Shown one piece after another: positions 13,914 through 16,450 of a DNA stretch of 16,450 nucleotides. The stretch's first letter is position 1, and each line of letters starts with the position of its first letter. The position numbers were made by a program, and so were the translations under genes. The notes beneath the pieces are model-generated. The model did no database searches. It was not told the DNA's origin and worked only from the letters and a program-made list of their open reading frames with translations. This DNA is from Treponema sp. (GTDB lineage Bacteria; Spirochaetota; Spirochaetia; Treponematales; Treponemataceae): NCBI GenBank assembly GCA_024691105.1, contig JAILNY010000075.1:1-16450 (forward strand), given 5' to 3'.

Positions 13914-13941
13914 ATAGCACATAGACATAACAGGCTATTTA
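13911..13941 (+). terminator. Weak AT-rich hairpin overlapping the rpoD stop
   Basis: TAAATAGC (13911-13918) can pair with GCTATTTA (13934-13941), 8 bp with a 15-nt loop. It includes the rpoD stop codon. The sequence after it is ATTATATATTT rather than a clean T-run, so it is a weak terminator, an attenuator or a 3'-end stabiliser. Confidence 0.35.
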
Positions 13942-13950
13942 TTATATATT
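13922..13950 (+). promoter_or_regulatory. Candidate promoter for the zinc-ribbon gene
   Basis: TAGACA (13922-13927) and TATATT (13945-13950) are 17 bp apart, each with 5 of 6 consensus bases. The start would be near 13957, giving a leader of about 27 nt that contains the GAGG at 13971-13974. It overlaps the rpoD-end hairpin. Confidence 0.55.
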
Positions 13951-13983
13951 TACAAATTATACCCATAGAAGAGGTTTTACTTT

Positions 13984-14910
13984 ATGCAAATGACAGAAGT
14001 TCGTGATAAATTACAGTCACTACAGGAAGTTCTTTCCGAGAAATATGATATTGAAAGAAAGGTTGCAGAAGCACCAAGACAGCTTAGCGCACAGGATGAA
14101 CTTTTAGCACGACTTACAAAAGAATATCTCGAAAAAAATGCCGTTTATGATGAATGCAAGGCTAGAGTTTCTTCTCTCGAAGTAGATCTGCATGAAGCAG
14201 AAAAATCAAGAGAAGAAGGTGAAAAGGGAATGGACAATATTTCTACTCACCGTGAATACGAAGCTCTTGATAAACAGATTAGCGAAGCTACTGCAAAAGA
14301 AGCAGAAGTTAGAAAAGAACTTGATAAAGAAAAGAAAACATTAAATGAATTGAGCGAAAATCTTAAGATGGATGAGGCTATGATTAAGTCTCAGAAAGAT
14401 GACCTTGAGTCACAGAAGTCTGCTCTTGATAAACAGATGTCAAAGCTTAAGAATCAGCTTGAAAAGCTTTCAAAAAAAGAAGCTGACATTACAGAAGGTC
14501 TTGATACAGAAATCGTATATAAATTCCAGCGCATCATTCAGCGTAACAGCCAGGGTATTGTTGCCGTAAAGAACGGTGTTTGCGAAGGCTGTCACATGAT
14601 TTTGCCTGCACAGTTTGCAAACGAAGTTCATGAAGGTGACAAGATTCTTTTCTGTCCATATTGCAGCCGCATTCTTTTCTATCAGGAATCTGATGAAAAC
14701 GAAGATGATTATTACACAATGGCAGAAGCTGGAAGTCTTTCTGATTATGAAGATGACTTTGCTGACGAAAAACTTGACGGCGAAGATGATGAATACTCAG
14801 ATGACGATTCATACGAGAAAGAATCTTCGGAATATGATGATGAAGATCTTGACGACGAAGAAGATGGTGAAAAAGACGATTCTGATGAAGATGAGTCTGA
14901 TGAAAATTAG
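13984..14910 (+). CDS. Coiled-coil/C4 zinc-ribbon protein with acidic tail
   Basis: The 308-residue protein belongs to the C4 zinc-ribbon family with a long N-terminal coiled coil (CdsZ/DUF164-like); its role in most bacteria is unknown. Residues 1-165 are a Lys/Glu-rich heptad-like coil with a turn near DNISTHREYEALDKQI, a conserved spot of this family. The zinc ribbon is C200-x2-C203 ... C224-x2-C227 (VCEGCHMILP and FCPYCSRILF). From about residue 236 to the end, a 70-residue tail is dominated by Asp/Glu with Ser and Tyr, an unusual extension compared with the compact family members I know. GAGG (13971-13974) gives a ribosome-binding site 9 nt before the ATG. It lies 70 bp after rpoD and just before rnpB. 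It is probably cytoplasmic; a nucleic-acid- or RNA polymerase-related role is only a guess from the neighbours. Confidence 0.85.
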   Translation: MQMTEVRDKLQSLQEVLSEKYDIERKVAEAPRQLSAQDELLARLTKEYLEKNAVYDECKARVSSLEVDLHEAEKSREEGEKGMDNISTHREYEALDKQISEATAKEAEVRKELDKEKKTLNELSENLKMDEAMIKSQKDDLESQKSALDKQMSKLKNQLEKLSKKEADITEGLDTEIVYKFQRIIQRNSQGIVAVKNGVCEGCHMILPAQFANEVHEGDKILFCPYCSRILFYQESDENEDDYYTMAEAGSLSDYEDDFADEKLDGEDDEYSDDDSYEKESSEYDDEDLDDEEDGEKDDSDEDESDEN

Positions 14911-14919
14911 TTAATTTAC

Positions 14920-15340
14920 AAAAAAGAGATATAATCGCGCAGCTGCTTTATGATGATATAGAACAGCTGCGAGGTAAAGTCCGGGCTCCACCGGAAAAGA
15001 TGCCGGATAATAACCGGGCAGAAATCGGCAGTTGCATAATTACTTGCATAACCCGTGCTCTGACAGAAAGTGCAGCAGAAAATAACCGCATTACGCAAGT
15101 AGTGTAAGGGTGAAAAGGCGAGGTAAGAGCTCACCGGACTTTTGGTAACAAAAGTCGCTGGAAAACCTCATCTGGAGCAAGGTCAAGCAGCAGCTATGTG
15201 TTCCGGACAGTTATGCTGCGGGTAGACCGCTAAAGATTCAGGGTGATCTGAATCTCGGATAGATGGTTATGCGGATTAAGTCAAATGGATTTTCCTTTGA
15301 CATTAGTTCAGACCAGAACCCGGCTTATGGTCTCTTTTTT
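14920..15340 (+). ncRNA. rnpB: RNase P RNA (bacterial type A)
   Basis: Catalytic RNA that trims the 5' leader of pre-tRNAs. The conserved blocks appear in order: GAGGTAAAGTCCGGGCTCC (from 14970), GAAAGTGCAGCAGAAA, GTAAGGGTGAAAAGG, GGTAAGAGCTCACCG, GAGCAAGG, GTAGACCGCT, TAGATGGTTAT, and the 3' strand of P4 in CAGAACCCGGCTTAT. P4 (AAGTCCGGG with CCCGGCTT) is intact. P1 can be drawn as AAAAAAGAGA (14920-14929) with TCTCTTTTTT (15331-15340). Ends are approximate. The 3' strand of P1 is U-rich and runs into another T-run (15342-15347), so it may double as the terminator. It starts about 10 bp after the zinc-ribbon gene. Confidence 0.95.
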
Positions 15341-15359
15341 GTTTTTTATAGTGGGTGCT

Positions 15360-16310
15360 ATGGTTGTAGGGGAAAAACAGGGCAGCATTGTCCGAAAAAA
15401 AAGTATTTTAATCCCAGTTCTGTTTGCAATAATCGTTGCAGTTGTTTTACTGTCCGTTGCATCCGTTTTAATCTATCGAAAAATCAATAAGACAATCCGC
15501 GAAAATCCTTCAATTACAAAAATTCAGCTTTTATGGGAACAGCAGGATTATCTGGGCGTATTTGATACTTCTTCAATCTTAATCGAAGACAAACCGCTTA
15601 ATAATACAATCCTTACTTACAGAGGTTATGCCGCATATAATCTTGCAAAGGCCGAGACAGACGCATCTCTTGCACAGAAATATATAAATGAATCAATCCG
15701 TTCTTTACGCATCGCTTTAATGAGTGCAAGAGAAAAAACAATTCCACAGATAAAATACATGCTCGGTAATGCATACTTTTATAAAAACGAAATATGTTCA
15801 TATTACTACTATGCAGACCTTGTTGTAAAATATCTTGAAGAAGCAAAGGCAATGGGCTATAAGGCTGACGATATTCCTATTCACCTTGGAATCAGTTACG
15901 GACAGCTTGGCCTTACTTATGAAAGTATTTCCCGCTTTAGTGAAGCACTTCTTATCCGCGAGTCTGATTCACTTTTACTTTCAATTGCAGAGCAGTATTA
16001 CAAGCAGGGGCAGAACGCTGCTGCAAAACAATATCTTTATCAGGTAAATTCACGGGCGCAGGATGACAATGTACTTTTGAGAAGTCAGACTTTGCTTGCA
16101 AAAATTTATCTTGAAGAAGAAAATTATGATGAAGCTAAAGAACTGTTTGATGCAGTTCTTGAAAAAAATGAAAATTCTCCTGATGCACATTATGGGCTTG
16201 GAGTAATTTTTGAAAAGAAGGGCGATATGGTAAAAGCCCGCGCAGAATGGAGAAAGACCTTAAAAATTGACAGTACTTATGAGGCTGCTTTAAAAAAGGT
16301 ATACAGATAA
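15360..16310 (+). CDS. Membrane-anchored TPR-repeat protein
   Basis: Function unknown. Starting at ATG 15360 it has 316 residues: a short basic N-terminus (VRKK), one strong membrane segment (about 15-37), then a helical region. Tetratricopeptide repeats are clearest at the C-terminus, where NYDEAKELFDAVLEKNENSPDAHYGLG is followed by a second unit with GDMVKARAEWRKTLKIDSTYEAA; earlier helices (LGISYGQLGLTYESISRFSEAL) fit too. TPRs usually carry protein contacts. The frame also runs back into rnpB to an ATG at 15285, but that lies inside the RNA gene, so I reject it. There is no good Shine-Dalgarno sequence before 15360; AGGGG at 15369-15373 lies just inside. The last 33 bp lie in the terminal inverted repeat. 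Confidence 0.8.
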   Translation: MVVGEKQGSIVRKKSILIPVLFAIIVAVVLLSVASVLIYRKINKTIRENPSITKIQLLWEQQDYLGVFDTSSILIEDKPLNNTILTYRGYAAYNLAKAETDASLAQKYINESIRSLRIALMSAREKTIPQIKYMLGNAYFYKNEICSYYYYADLVVKYLEEAKAMGYKADDIPIHLGISYGQLGLTYESISRFSEALLIRESDSLLLSIAEQYYKQGQNAAAKQYLYQVNSRAQDDNVLLRSQTLLAKIYLEEENYDEAKELFDAVLEKNENSPDAHYGLGVIFEKKGDMVKARAEWRKTLKIDSTYEAALKKVYR

Positions 16311-16450
16311 ATTGATATTGAATTTATGATAAAATTTAAATAAAATAAAAGTATGGGGGAAAAATGCTTTTCAACAATTTTATTTTATTTAAATTTTATC
16401 ATAAATTCAATATCAATTTATCTGTATACCTTTTTTAAAGCAGCCTCATA
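16278..16450. repeat. Perfect 73-bp inverted repeat at the window edge
   Basis: Bases 16278-16350 are the exact reverse complement of 16378-16450, separated by a 27-bp spacer (16351-16377). The left arm contains the last 33 bp of the TPR gene with its stop codon plus 40 bp downstream. The right arm runs to the last base of the window. The spacer holds GGGGG and an ATG at 16364, as if the true next gene began here. This pattern is typical of a fold-back join at a contig end. Confidence 0.9.

Noticed and set aside
14930..14935. Perfect TATAAT just before the conserved part of rnpB.
   Set aside because: A start near 14942 would remove the 5' strand of P1, and the -35 region at 16-18 bp is poor. 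It is more likely part of the RNA itself.
15285..15359. Upstream in-frame ATG extending the TPR protein by 25 residues.
   Set aside because: It lies inside the conserved 3' part of RNase P RNA; the extension has no ribosome-binding site and adds no recognisable domain.
16364..16438. Small open frame starting ATG after GGGGG in the inverted-repeat spacer (24 codons).
   Set aside because: Only the first few codons lie in unique sequence; the rest is the reverse complement of the TPR gene end and its flank, so the frame is probably created by the fold-back. The true gene start may still be here.
1..16450. CRISPR array, prophage, transposon or toxin-antitoxin module.
   Set aside because: No regularly spaced repeats, transposase or integrase motifs, target duplications or small antitoxin-like gene pairs were seen on either strand.

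Overview
The window reads as a chromosomal housekeeping stretch from a low-to-moderate GC spirochaete, most likely Treponema or a close relative. This is an inference from the gene order (a PcnB-type polymerase, an mltG-dnaG-rpoD cluster, a coiled-coil/zinc-ribbon gene, then rnpB) and from protein character; no 16S or marker search was possible. I see no phage, transposon, CRISPR array or defence island, and no clear new multi-gene system. The unusual material is at a finer scale: RNA genes with off-consensus positions, a probable AUU start codon, interleaved promoters, an in-frame repeat, and a perfect fold-back at the right edge.

Layout. 2-766: 3' part of trpS, closed by a strong terminator. 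828-2210 (minus): cca, the HD-domain CCA-adding enzyme, with its start only 14 bp from the divergent thiamine pyrophosphokinase gene (2225-3043). A second class II nucleotidyltransferase, pcnB-like, follows (3074-4264). A small membrane-protein gene (4166-4561, minus) converges on pcnB and overlaps its tail. 4607-7399 is a tight rightward run: a membrane-anchored SPFH-like protein, an AroH-type chorismate mutase, and a GT5 glycogen synthase. 7485-7646 holds tRNA-Thr(UGU) and tRNA-Tyr(GUA) between a promoter with a perfect -35 and a terminator.

7760-9172 carries a CxxCxxCC cysteine-cluster (YkgJ-like) protein and a metallo-beta-lactamase-fold hydrolase. 9204-13913 is mltG-dnaG-rpoD, overlapping or nearly touching, so peptidoglycan termination, replication priming and the housekeeping sigma factor are probably co-transcribed. 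13984-14910 is a coiled-coil/zinc-ribbon protein with a long acidic tail. 14920-15340 is RNase P RNA, ending in a U-rich tract. 15360-16310 is a membrane-anchored TPR protein.

The last 173 bp (16278-16450) form a perfect 73-bp inverted repeat around a 27-bp spacer that copies the end of the TPR gene. It runs exactly to the window edge and most likely marks an assembly fold-back, although a real inverted duplication cannot be excluded.

Functionally the window is rich in tRNA and RNA metabolism: charging (TrpS), CCA addition, polyadenylation, two tRNA genes and the tRNA 5'-processing ribozyme, next to the core transcription and replication genes.
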